64,000 nucleotides of DNA from Parasphingorhabdus cellanae (GTDB lineage Bacteria; Pseudomonadota; Alphaproteobacteria; Sphingomonadales; Sphingomonadaceae): assembly GCF_017498565.1 (NCBI RefSeq), contig NZ_CP071794.1, positions 558,001 to 622,000 of the forward strand. The letters are read 5' to 3'. Position 1 is the stretch's first letter. Every line of letters starts with the position of its first letter. Below the pieces are notes generated by a model. The model saw only the letters and a list, made by a program, of their open reading frames with translations. It ran no database searches and was not told where the DNA came from. Positions 43,957-52,302 of this stretch are shown one piece after another. The translations under genes and the position numbers were made by a program.

Positions 43957-44448
43957 CTATTTCAGCGGCTCGTCGCCCCAGATCAGGTCTTGATCAACAT
44001 AGCCGCGTCGTCCGGTGACATCCAACAAGCACCAACCATTTTCACATTGCGTGATTTTGCCGACAACTCCCGGTTCGACCCGCCAGATAACTTTCGCATC
44101 AGATTGCGGGTTGGATCGCAACGGTTGCGCCTGCCCTTTTTCGCCAAGCACTATTGCGGTCTGTGTTGCACTTAAAAGCCGGGCATGCATCCATCCCTGC
44201 GCACCGTCGGGATCCTCGACTTTGCGCCATGCCTTGTATCGGGCGAGGATTTTTATCGGGAGCCGTTCCCGCTTATATATCCACATGGTCGGATACTCGG
44301 TACTTGGTCCCGTGCGCATCCGTGCTTCCGGCTCGTCAATAGATGCCCAATAAGGTGGCTGCTGTTGAGCCATAGCTGGAGATGTCAGTGCTAGACTTAA
44401 CGCCATCAGGCAGGGAACCGCTGTTATTTTCACTACAAATCTACGCAT
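43957..44448 (-). CDS. Exported bacterial SH3-domain protein
   Basis: This is a 163-aa protein with a signal peptide ending near SPAMAQQ (residue 28). Two bacterial SH3-like segments follow: residues about 30-95 (ARMRTGPSTEYPTMWIYKRERLPIKIL, then WRKVEDPDGAQGWM) and about 100-158 (PLRSNPQSDAKVIW, then VGKITQCENGWCLLDVTGRRGYV). Such domains often bind peptidoglycan or act as protein docking sites in the periplasm. It is divergent from the 2-hydroxyacid dehydrogenase gene, 113 bases apart. Confidence 0.9.
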   Translation of the reverse strand: MRRFVVKITAVPCLMALSLALTSPAMAQQQPPYWASIDEPEARMRTGPSTEYPTMWIYKRERLPIKILARYKAWRKVEDPDGAQGWMHARLLSATQTAIVLGEKGQAQPLRSNPQSDAKVIWRVEPGVVGKITQCENGWCLLDVTGRRGYVDQDLIWGDEPLK

Positions 44449-44561
44449 GTCTCAATATTTGCCCATTCCCCCGAACTTGGATAGCCATAAACATAAAGCC
44501 AATCGCGCATCAAGCGTCACCTGCTTGACCTGATGTAAATTTCAGGCATAGCAATCGCCCT

Positions 44562-45575
44562 ATGGCAGAAACAACCGAAACCGAAACAATCCGTCCTGCA
44601 AAGCCGCGCGTCATTGTGACCCGTGAATTGGCTGATGCGATCCATGACCGGATGGGTGAATTGTTCGACGTTGTTCCCAATCTGACGGACCGCGCTTTTT
44701 CGCGCGAAGATTTGATAGCTGCGATGGCAGACTGTGATGTTCTGGTTCCCACGGTGACTGATCATATCGATGCGGAAATGATTGCCGCGGCGCCTGATCG
44801 CCTGAAACTAATTGCCAGCTTTGGTGCAGGCGTTGATCATATCGATTTGGCTGCAGCGCGGGCGCGCAAAATACTGGTAACCAACACCCCGGGCGTTTTC
44901 ACGGAAGATACGGCCGACATGACGATGGCGCTGATATTGTCGGTTCCCCGCCGCTTGGCGGAAGGTGAGAAATTAATGCGTTCCGGCCAATGGGAGGGAT
45001 GGAAGCCTTCCGGGATGCTGGGCCATTGTATCGGCGGCAAAAAACTTGGCATAATCGGCATGGGCCGCATCGGACAGGCCGTCGCTCGCCGGGCCTCCGG
45101 TTTTGGTCTCTCGATTGTCTATCACAACCGCCGCCAATTGCCGCCTGCGGTGGAAGAATCGCTCAATGCCAGCTATGTCGATGATCTCGATGAACTGATC
45201 CAGACTTGTGATATCATCACCATCCATTGCCCGCGCACCCCTGAAACGCATGAATTAATCAACGCTGGCCGAATAGCGATGATGAAACCATCAACCTATT
45301 TGATCAACACCGCCCGCGGCGATCTGATCGACGAAAATGCGCTGATTGAAGCCCTGCAACAGGAGAAGATCAGCGGCGCAGGATTGGATGTTTATACCCG
45401 TGAGCCTGCAGTAGATCAGCGATTGCTGAAGCTTAAGAATGTCGTACTGCTGCCGCATATGGGAAGTGCCACTTTTGAAGGACGAGAGGCATCCGGAGAG
45501 CGCGTCATAGCAAATATCCGGGTATGGGCAGACGGTCACCGGCCGCCGGATCAGGTGCTTGAAGGCTGGGCCTGA
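44562..45575 (+). CDS. D-isomer-specific 2-hydroxyacid dehydrogenase (glyoxylate/hydroxypyruvate reductase-like)
   Basis: This NAD(P)-dependent dehydrogenase is 337 aa. The Rossmann motif GIIGMGRIGQAVA lies near 164-176 and the catalytic Arg in NTARGDLID. The Glu lies in VYTREPAVD and the catalytic His in VLLPHMGSAT. The LIASFGAGVDHIDL segment is typical of the glyoxylate/hydroxypyruvate reductase branch, so D-glycerate or glycolate formation is the best guess. Substrate is not fixed by sequence. It begins 113 bases from the divergent SH3 gene. Confidence 0.9.
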   Translation: MAETTETETIRPAKPRVIVTRELADAIHDRMGELFDVVPNLTDRAFSREDLIAAMADCDVLVPTVTDHIDAEMIAAAPDRLKLIASFGAGVDHIDLAAARARKILVTNTPGVFTEDTADMTMALILSVPRRLAEGEKLMRSGQWEGWKPSGMLGHCIGGKKLGIIGMGRIGQAVARRASGFGLSIVYHNRRQLPPAVEESLNASYVDDLDELIQTCDIITIHCPRTPETHELINAGRIAMMKPSTYLINTARGDLIDENALIEALQQEKISGAGLDVYTREPAVDQRLLKLKNVVLLPHMGSATFEGREASGERVIANIRVWADGHRPPDQVLEGWA

Positions 45576-45727
45576 AAATAGGCGCCGTATGTTGAACCCT
45601 CAATGACAACCGGAAAGACCAGCGGCGGGTTGCCGGTTGAGTCTCAAGCAGCTCTCGACTAGACACCGCCGCAATATGATTCGTTTCAGCGGACATGCGT
45701 AATAAAATTATATCCTTGGGGGATCTG

Positions 45728-47041
45728 ATGAAATATCTGAGTAAGTGTCTGGCCACCATCAGTGCTGCGGTTTTGGCGTCGGTCCCTGTGGCTGCTCAGG
45801 ATATCATTGATCCAACCGCTGATGCCGCCAATAGCGGAGATACAGCATGGGTTTTAACATCGACCGCTTTGGTTTTACTGATGACCTTACCGGGTCTCGC
45901 ACTATTTTATGGCGGCCTGGTCCGGTCCAAAAACTTTCTGTCAGTCCTCGTCCAATGCATGGCCATCGCCGGCGTCGCTTCTGTGCTATGGGTAGTGGTG
46001 GGATATACGCTGGCTTTCGGAACCGTGACCAATGGTATTTTAGGCAATGGTTTGAACTGGATGTTCGGCAATCTTGGTAATGTTCGTGAAGGAACATCCA
46101 TCCCGGAATCGGCTTTTGCAATGTTCCAGATGACGTTTGCGGTGATCACCCCTGCCCTGATGGTCGGCGCTTGGGTCGATCGTGCCCGCTTCGGCTGGGT
46201 CATCGCCTTTTGTTCCCTATGGTTGCTGGTCGTCTATGCGCCGGTTACCCATTGGGTTTGGGGCGGCGGTTGGCTAGCCGAACAAGGTGTCCTTGATTTT
46301 GCAGGCGGTATTGTGGTGCACACCACCGCGGGCGTTTCTGCGCTGGTCGTTGCGATCATGATGGGCAAGCGTATGGGATGGCCAAAAACGCTTATGCTGC
46401 CGCATAGTCCTGCACTCACTGTTGCCGGTGCTGGCTTACTCTGGGTGGGCTGGTTTGGTTTCAATGGTGGTTCTGCGCTTACAGCGACTGACGATGCGTC
46501 TTCTGCTATTATCAACACCCATGTGGCGGCCTCGATGGCCGCGTTGGTATGGATATTGATTGAACGGATCAAAGTCGGCAAATCCACTGCTGTTGGTGTG
46601 GCAACGGGCGCTATCGCCGGTTTAGCCACCATTACACCGGCAGCAGGCTTTGTTGGCCCCGGTGCAGCCATTATTATCGGCGGCGCTGCTGGTCTCGTCT
46701 GCTTCTTTGCTGTTGGGCTAGTCAAAAACGGTTTCAAAATCGACGACAGTCTTGACGTTTTCGCCGTTCACGGCGTTGGCGGCATATTGGGTACGCTCCT
46801 GCTGGCGCTGTTTATCAGCGAGGGCCTGGGCGGCACCGGATATGCGGACGGCATGGCGTTCGGCAGCCAGTTTGTCGCGCAGCTTATTGGTGTCGGAGCC
46901 GTCGCAATCTGGTCAGCCGTCGCTACAGCAATCCTCGGCTATGGTATCAGCGTCATTCTGCCCATGCGGGTCAACGAAGATGATGAGCGTGACGGGCTGG
47001 ACATTGCAAGCCATGGCGAACGGGCGTGGGATCTGGATTGA
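45728..47041 (+). CDS. amt: Ammonium transporter (Amt family)
   Basis: This ammonium channel is about 437 aa with an N-terminal cleavable signal (MKYLSKCLATISAAVLASVPVAAQ), as in many Amt proteins, and 11 predicted helices. Conserved parts are LTSTALVLLMTLPGLALFYGG and the pore histidines in GGIVVHTTAGVSALV and VFAVHGVGGILGTLL. The frame opens earlier, but ATG 45728 follows GGGGGATCTG. A glnK/PII gene normally sits next to amt; none is here, so PII must be encoded elsewhere. Confidence 0.95.
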   Translation: MKYLSKCLATISAAVLASVPVAAQDIIDPTADAANSGDTAWVLTSTALVLLMTLPGLALFYGGLVRSKNFLSVLVQCMAIAGVASVLWVVVGYTLAFGTVTNGILGNGLNWMFGNLGNVREGTSIPESAFAMFQMTFAVITPALMVGAWVDRARFGWVIAFCSLWLLVVYAPVTHWVWGGGWLAEQGVLDFAGGIVVHTTAGVSALVVAIMMGKRMGWPKTLMLPHSPALTVAGAGLLWVGWFGFNGGSALTATDDASSAIINTHVAASMAALVWILIERIKVGKSTAVGVATGAIAGLATITPAAGFVGPGAAIIIGGAAGLVCFFAVGLVKNGFKIDDSLDVFAVHGVGGILGTLLLALFISEGLGGTGYADGMAFGSQFVAQLIGVGAVAIWSAVATAILGYGISVILPMRVNEDDERDGLDIASHGERAWDLD

Positions 47042-47060
47042 GCCGACTACGACCCGGTAG

Positions 47061-47807
47061 CTAAAAGTTGAAAAACTCCGGCCGCAGCACCGATCCGGCG
47101 CGGGCAAAAAGCAGGTCAATTTGCACCAGATGATTACGCGGCCTGCTGAAACCTGAGACTTCGGTCGGCAAAAAACCGCGATCGGCCATGAACGTCACCA
47201 CTTCCGGTAAAAGCGGCGCGCCTTCATTATATTGCAGCATCGCGGTTTCCAGCTGCACCAATCCCGTGCGTTCCAAAAGCTTACTCGCGCCCTGCAGGAC
47301 TTGCAGTTCCGCGCCCTGTACGTCAATTTTCAGGAATACGTCATCCACAGGCTCAAGATGTTCTTCGACCACATCATCCAGCGTGCGGGTTTTCAGTTTT
47401 AATTCGTTGCGCGGAGCATCGCTGGCTTCGGGCAGAAAGGATGATCCTGTGCCCATTTCGTAAAAGGTCACGTCTTGTCCTGCTATCGCGCCCAATACCG
47501 CAGACTCGCATTTCACATGCGGCAAATCCTTAATGACGGCATCGAGACCTGCCCGCATTGCTGGCTGAGCCTCGACCATCAGCATCGGCATGGCGCCAAA
47601 TGTCCGGCTGGCCAGCCTGGTCCAGTCGCCCTTATAGGCACCAACATCAATAATCGCCTTTGGCTTGAAACCGTTTTCAATCAAACGATTATAGGTGATC
47701 TCTTCAGAAGCTCTGGCAACCATATCGGCTACATGTCTTTGAAGTAATGGCGAACCTGTACGGAACAGACGGCCGATGATGCGTTGGGATAAAGAAGGCG
47801 ATGACAT
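47061..47807 (-). CDS. FkbM family methyltransferase
   Basis: This SAM-dependent methyltransferase of the FkbM family is about 248 aa. The SAM-binding motif AIIDVGAYKGDW is near 50-61, VEAQPAM follows, and the acidic motif FLKIDVQGAELQVLQGA lies toward the C-terminus. FkbM enzymes methylate hydroxyls on sugars, lipids or polyketides, so an envelope glycan target is possible. The frame reaches a TTG at 47846; ATG 47807 is chosen, but neither has a clear ribosome binding site. It converges with amt, 19 bases apart. Confidence 0.85.
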   Translation of the reverse strand: MSSPSLSQRIIGRLFRTGSPLLQRHVADMVARASEEITYNRLIENGFKPKAIIDVGAYKGDWTRLASRTFGAMPMLMVEAQPAMRAGLDAVIKDLPHVKCESAVLGAIAGQDVTFYEMGTGSSFLPEASDAPRNELKLKTRTLDDVVEEHLEPVDDVFLKIDVQGAELQVLQGASKLLERTGLVQLETAMLQYNEGAPLLPEVVTFMADRGFLPTEVSGFSRPRNHLVQIDLLFARAGSVLRPEFFNF

Positions 47808-47896
47808 TTCGTGGCTATTGCCAGAAATGCCGAAACTGTCAAACAAACTGAAATTCTGTAACCATCTTCGTTAGTCTTCGGCTCCAAAACTCTGTT

Positions 47897-48259
47897 TTAA
47901 CTCGAAGAAAAAGCCTTCCAACCAACAAAGGCCAGAAAGGGAAGGCCGATAAGATCAACGACAGCGATAGAGCGCAAAACATCCGGCGCACCATGGATGC
48001 TGTAAATGATGAGAAAACTGACCATCGAGAGCGCCGTTACAACAAATGATAGCTTACGCACGCCCGGATCAAATGCAGCCCATAGACAAGCTATAACCAA
48101 AATACCGAACAGAGCGGCACGATGATGCAGCAATGCAAAATTCACATCATCGGGCGCGACACCATATAGACGCGTGATTAGCGATGGCATGAATAGAGCA
48201 GCGAAGGGCGGTACGTGAATAACCAGACCCAATATGATCCAGCAAATCCGCTCGCCCAT
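47897..48259 (-). CDS. Small four-helix membrane protein, unknown function
   Basis: This 120-aa membrane protein has four predicted helices (about 5-25, 45-63, 68-86 and 94-115). It has an HH-containing short loop (NFALLHHRAALFGIL) at the start of the second helix, which looks like the most conserved part. The ribosome binding site AAGGG with a start at 48259 is acceptable. It lies 15 bases after the GNAT gene in the same direction. I do not recognise a named function. Confidence 0.75.
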   Translation of the reverse strand: MGERICWIILGLVIHVPPFAALFMPSLITRLYGVAPDDVNFALLHHRAALFGILVIACLWAAFDPGVRKLSFVVTALSMVSFLIIYSIHGAPDVLRSIAVVDLIGLPFLAFVGWKAFSSS

Positions 48260-48274
48260 ATCTCTTACCCTTCG

Positions 48275-48730
48275 TTATAGCTCCAGATGCAGAAACTGAT
48301 TAAATTCACTCGCAACATAGTCGCCAAAAGCCGCACCATTTTCAAACCCGCGCTTGCGATAGAGGCGAAGCGCCGGTTCAAACTCATCCCCTGATCCCGT
48401 TTCAAGGCTTAGCCGCACATATCCGCGCTGTTTTGCTTCTGCAATTATGTGGTTGAGAATTGACAGACCGACTCCCTGTCTAAGGTGCGCCGAAGCCGTG
48501 CGCATGGACTTGATTTCGCCTGCGGTCTCCGTCAGCTGTTTGAGCGCGCCAATACCCATCAGATCATCGCCATCCCACGCCGCCCATAGCGAAACATTGG
48601 GTGCTTTCAGGCCAGATAGATCAAGCGCATAAACGCTGCCCGGCGGGGAGTGTTTTTGCATGCTCGACAGATGCGCGGCTAGCAGCGCCTGGACCGGCAG
48701 CCCGGAGAGATCGTCCAATCGTATGTCCAT
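48275..48730 (-). CDS. GNAT family N-acetyltransferase
   Basis: This acetyl-CoA-dependent acetyltransferase is about 151 aa. The loop RTASAHLRQGVGLSILNHII (Q-x-x-G-x-G type) is near 76-95, and GSGDEFEPALRLYRKRGFENG is the classic C-terminal GNAT segment. Substrate is unknown; the shape resembles YjaB/PhnO-like small-molecule acetyltransferases. Start is uncertain: GTG 48739 and ATG 48730 are both in frame; ATG is taken. The 497 bases upstream are gene-free and carry the four-copy repeat. Confidence 0.87.
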   Translation of the reverse strand: MDIRLDDLSGLPVQALLAAHLSSMQKHSPPGSVYALDLSGLKAPNVSLWAAWDGDDLMGIGALKQLTETAGEIKSMRTASAHLRQGVGLSILNHIIAEAKQRGYVRLSLETGSGDEFEPALRLYRKRGFENGAAFGDYVASEFNQFLHLEL

Positions 48731-49227
48731 CACCGTCACCCTTTCCTACAGGCCCTGAAAGATGCTAAATGATCATCTGGCTCTTTGACAATTTAAATCT
48801 TTTCTTTCTGACTGTTACGCCGCGGCACGGATAACCCACTTTTTTGCGCCGAGAGCGATGAAAGCGCGTGTGATGTGTGTGAACTTTGATCAGTGGTCGA
48901 GCAAACCGGCCTGCCATGAAACCGAGAAAAAGCTGTGTGATCTGTGTGAACTTTGGAGCCGTGAGCCATTCCTATCAAATATCTGTGCTCCGGGCGCAGA
49001 CCAGGAGCTCAGAGCGTCTGTCACGTCTGTCGACCCTTAGGCTCCGTATCAAGTGCAGAGCACATATCTCTCGGTTAGTTTGGCGATGATGTGATTTGTG
49101 TGAACTTTGGGCTGTCACCTTAAGAACGCTTCAACAAACCCAAGACCAGCAGTATGAGCAAATGAGATCAGGTTAAGCTGGCTGTGATGTGTGTGAATTT
49201 TGAAAACTGAGCGGCATCCCGCTAAAC
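48731..49227. other. Gene-free stretch of 497 bases with repeats
   Basis: No frame here looks coding. The short frames across it switch frame between repeat copies, and none has a ribosome binding site. It contains four copies of a 21-base direct repeat (separate entry) and should hold the minus-strand promoter of the GNAT gene. The PilZ gene ends at its right border. Confidence 0.65.
48868..49202 (+). repeat. Four dispersed copies of a 21-base direct repeat
   Basis: Copies lie at 48868-48888, 48935-48955, 49089-49109 and 49182-49202, all in the same orientation. All share the pattern TGTGATNTGTGTGAAYTTTG. The 13-base core TGTGTGAACTTTG is identical in the first three copies and has one change in the fourth. 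Core starts are 67, 154 and 93 bases apart, and the sequences between are unrelated, so this is neither a tandem repeat nor a regular array. Confidence 0.9.
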
Positions 49228-49557
49228 TCAGGAAGCCAGTGTCAGTGTCCGTAGAATTTCCGTATCAAGCGCATCGGCAAAGCGGCATCCGGCCTGTTTT
49301 GTTTTCTGCCACACCAAAGTCGCTTTAAACGGTGCATGCTCATCAACGGTGACAGTAACTTTTTCGCCTTCCTTGAAGACAGCATCCGCTTCGAAACGGC
49401 ATCCGTAGATTGAGATATCGAGCAGGGTCGCGGCAATTGACATATTGCCATTGCGTTTCAAGGATGCGCTGGAAACATAGACTTCGTGACGCGGCGTAGT
49501 GCGCCGGTTCAATGCTGCCGGTTCCACTTTACGGTATCTCGTCGACTTCAGCGCCAT
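49228..49557 (-). CDS. PilZ domain protein
   Basis: This small single-domain protein is about 109 aa, with a PilZ-type beta barrel that in many members binds cyclic di-GMP. The RxxxR part of the site is probably NRRTTPRHEV near 18-27, and the second motif (D/N-x-S-x-x-G) is LDISIYGCRFEAD. Both are present, so binding is plausible. A GTG at 49581 is in frame, but ATG 49557 has AGGAGGGTAGAC directly upstream, an excellent ribosome binding site. Small PilZ proteins can act as adaptors for motility or envelope processes. Confidence 0.87.
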   Translation of the reverse strand: MALKSTRYRKVEPAALNRRTTPRHEVYVSSASLKRNGNMSIAATLLDISIYGCRFEADAVFKEGEKVTVTVDEHAPFKATLVWQKTKQAGCRFADALDTEILRTLTLAS

Positions 49558-49629
49558 GTCTACCCTCCTGCGTGTCTCCACGTGTAAACGGAAAATAGTA
49601 ACAATAAAGTTAACGGCCCTAAAGCATAT

Positions 49630-51033
49630 CTAATCCCCGGTCAGAATGCGATCGACCAGTTGCTTGACTGTCGGTACAAAGCCATTGGAATAAAACGGAT
49701 CTTTGCCGAAATTATAGGCACCGTGGCCAGCAAACATCAAATGCTCTTCAACCGGCGCACCATGTACGATTTCCTGCAACGACTTCTGGATACAGAAACT
49801 CCGCGGGTCAGCAAGTCGTCCAGTGCTGAAATTATCGTGATCCTTCCAAGCGGAAAAACCGCAGTGTGACAGACAACCCATGCAATCGGCCTGGTCCTTG
49901 CGGATCATCTTGGCTTCCTCAGGTGTAGTGAACACAATTGTGTTGTCCGGTGTCTTGAGCGCCATGGTGAAACCCAGACCGTCCCATTCCCGCGCACGCA
50001 GCAAGTCGTTGCGTGTAACCCAAAAGTTTTTGCCCTTCACGCCAACATCCAGTTGATGCGTATGCTCACCGGCCTTCTCGGTCGAATAAGGAATCTGGCG
50101 TTCGGAGCGCGCTTCCAGGCTGCGCAGGAATTCATTGCGAACGGCCGACGAATAGAAACCAGTGGGCGAGAATTTGTGCAACAGCACATCGCCTTCCTTG
50201 ATCTTGATCAGCTCATTCTTCCAGCTGTCCGGGATCGGGCTTTCCTTGGTGAGCAGCGGACGGGTGCCGAATTGAAAGGCAATCTGACCGAGCTCGTCAT
50301 TATCAATCCAATTGTCCCAGTCTTTGAGAGCCCAGACGCCGCCCGCCATGATGATTGGCACGCTGTCGGCTATGCCCTCGCCGCGCATGGTTTCGCGTAA
50401 GGCTTTGACACGCGGATAAGGATCTTCGGGTTTGCGCGGGTCTTCGGCGTTGCTGAGGCCATTATGCCCGCCAGCCAGCCACGGATCCTCATAAACCACC
50501 GCCGCCATAAGGTCTGAAACCTTGTGATAAGCGCGTTTCCACAAAGCCCGAAAGGCACGAGCAGAGCTGATGATCGGTAAATAATTCACCCCATATTGCT
50601 GCGCAATTTCTGAGAGCTTATAGGGCATACCGGCACCGCATGTGACACCCGCCACCATGCCTTTGGTCTGTTCAAGCACGCCGTGCAGTACCTGCTGCGC
50701 GCCGCCCATTTCCCAAAGCACATTGATATTGATTGCGCCTTTGCCGTTGGATATTTCGAAAGCACGCGTAACCTGGGCAACCGCACCGTCAATCGCATAT
50801 TTCACAAGCTCTTCATGCCGTGCGCCGCGGGTTTTTCCGTGATAAATTTGCGGGATAACGTTGCCATCAGCATCATAGCTATCAGCATTGACGGCAGATA
50901 CAGTGCCGATACCGCCTGCGGCAGCCCATGCGCCGGAACTGGCATGATTGGTAGCGGCAACTCCTTTGCCACCCTCAATCAATGGCCAGACTTCACGACC
51001 ACCATATTGGATAGGCTTGACCCCTTTAAACAC
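49630..51033 (-). CDS. Nitronate monooxygenase / enoyl reductase-like flavoprotein with cysteine cluster
   Basis: This FMN TIM-barrel protein of the 2-nitropropane dioxygenase superfamily is about 467 aa, longer than ordinary nitronate monooxygenases (about 320-380). Barrel signatures are VAGVTCGAGMPYKLSEIA, GGHNGLSNAEDP, PIIMAGGVW and FQFGTRPLLT. The C-terminal part adds four cysteines, C384-x2-C387-x3-C391 and C414 (ADCMGCLSHCGF ... RSFCIQ), an arrangement that could hold an Fe-S cluster or zinc. GTG 51033 is taken as start because AAGGAG lies six bases upstream. Substrate unknown. Confidence 0.85.
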   Translation of the reverse strand: MFKGVKPIQYGGREVWPLIEGGKGVAATNHASSGAWAAAGGIGTVSAVNADSYDADGNVIPQIYHGKTRGARHEELVKYAIDGAVAQVTRAFEISNGKGAININVLWEMGGAQQVLHGVLEQTKGMVAGVTCGAGMPYKLSEIAQQYGVNYLPIISSARAFRALWKRAYHKVSDLMAAVVYEDPWLAGGHNGLSNAEDPRKPEDPYPRVKALRETMRGEGIADSVPIIMAGGVWALKDWDNWIDNDELGQIAFQFGTRPLLTKESPIPDSWKNELIKIKEGDVLLHKFSPTGFYSSAVRNEFLRSLEARSERQIPYSTEKAGEHTHQLDVGVKGKNFWVTRNDLLRAREWDGLGFTMALKTPDNTIVFTTPEEAKMIRKDQADCMGCLSHCGFSAWKDHDNFSTGRLADPRSFCIQKSLQEIVHGAPVEEHLMFAGHGAYNFGKDPFYSNGFVPTVKQLVDRILTGD

Positions 51034-51132
51034 TATACTCTCCTTATACCCCAAGCACGCCTTATAGACAGCGCATGGCAAAATTGTTCGAAAAAATTAG
51101 CAAATGCCCAAACTATTTTTAATCGTCACATA

Positions 51133-52269
51133 TTAAGTAAATTTCGGCCTTCCCAGCGCATGGCCATAAAGCAACGCATAGCGCGCCAACATCTTGCTTT
51201 CATTATATTCTGCCTGCGCCTTCATCCGGTTTTGTGCGCCAATATCATTCCGTAATTGTTCGTGCTGGACCAAGGTTGTGAGCGCTTCGGCAAATTGCGC
51301 TTCGTCATCTGCGGGCTTTATGGACCCTTGATTTGCCCGACATACCATAGATTTGATGTCTCCGACATCGGTCGCTGCTACTGGACATCCTGCTGCCATG
51401 GCTTCCATCAAAGAAATCGGAAATTGTTCGCTGTCGGAAGATAGAGCGAAAATATCGAAAAGGCCGACATAGCGCGAAGGCTCTGGCAGAAAACCTGGCA
51501 TAAGCAAACGATTGGCCATATTGCAGCGCTCGGCCTCCGCCAATATCGCAGCCTTTTCAGGCCCCTCGCCGACTATCACAAGGCGAACATGGTCGCCGGC
51601 TGCGGCGCAGGCTCGCACCAACCGCGGAAGGTTTTTGACAGCACGCAGACCGGCAATTGTCCCGACAACAATCTCATCCTTGCCCTTCTTGAAACCCGGT
51701 AAAGCGCCGCGTTGTGGCTTCTTTTCAAAACGCTTCACATCAATACCATTAGAGACGCGATGGATCTTGTCTGCCGGTTGCTTCCAAACCGATTTGGCAA
51801 TGTTTTCCAATCTTTCGGAAGGAACCACCAAGGCTTGACTTCCCCCAAGAGCAAAGGTGCGGAACATGTTGCGTTTCCAATTCAGCTTCTTGCGCTCGTC
51901 TTCGTTAAAGCCGTCTTCATGGTGGATGAGCGGCGGTAACCCTTCCACCCGGCTGAACAACGTTCGTGCCATCACGCCATCCATAGCCCCCCAATTATAG
52001 GACAAGATCAAATCAAAGTTCCGGAAATAGGCGACTAGCTCACGATAGCGTTTTAACGACGGCTTGCCAGCCAGAGCTGGTGCGTCTTTGGGAAAATGCA
52101 CTTTGATCTTGGCATCAATCGCGTCGCGTGCAGACAGGCTATCGGGCTCAGCGGATAAAATGGTGTGCACCGCTTGCCCACCGAAATGGTTCATCAATCG
52201 AACGGCACGTGCTTCTTTGCCGCCCAGGTTGAACGTACTGTGCAAATGCAGGATTTTAGAAGATTTCAT
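51133..52269 (-). CDS. Glycosyltransferase family 4 protein
   Basis: This GT-B retaining glycosyltransferase is 378 aa. The N-terminal domain begins KILHLHSTFNLGGKEARAVRL, the usual glycine-rich acceptor loop. The C-terminal domain has VGTIAGLRAVKNLPRLV and VIVGEGPEK. The motif SEQFPISLMEAMAAGCPVAATDVGD is near 270-293. It probably works in exopolysaccharide or lipopolysaccharide synthesis, but no gene cluster surrounds it. It follows the alpha/beta hydrolase gene by 33 bases on the same strand. Confidence 0.9.
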   Translation of the reverse strand: MKSSKILHLHSTFNLGGKEARAVRLMNHFGGQAVHTILSAEPDSLSARDAIDAKIKVHFPKDAPALAGKPSLKRYRELVAYFRNFDLILSYNWGAMDGVMARTLFSRVEGLPPLIHHEDGFNEDERKKLNWKRNMFRTFALGGSQALVVPSERLENIAKSVWKQPADKIHRVSNGIDVKRFEKKPQRGALPGFKKGKDEIVVGTIAGLRAVKNLPRLVRACAAAGDHVRLVIVGEGPEKAAILAEAERCNMANRLLMPGFLPEPSRYVGLFDIFALSSDSEQFPISLMEAMAAGCPVAATDVGDIKSMVCRANQGSIKPADDEAQFAEALTTLVQHEQLRNDIGAQNRMKAQAEYNESKMLARYALLYGHALGRPKFT

Positions 52270-52302
52270 CAGCTATATTTGGTTTTTCAAACTATTGGAA
52301 AA

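Noticed and set aside
48858..49040. Short protein across two repeat copies
   Set aside because: The two repeats are read in different frames, there is no ribosome binding site, and the composition looks random.
48868..49202. CRISPR array
   Set aside because: Only four units with spacings of 67, 154 and 93 bases and no cas genes; CRISPR arrays have uniform spacers.
48868..49202. CRP/FNR binding sites
   Set aside because: The TGTGA elements are direct rather than inverted repeats, so they do not form the symmetric site these regulators need.
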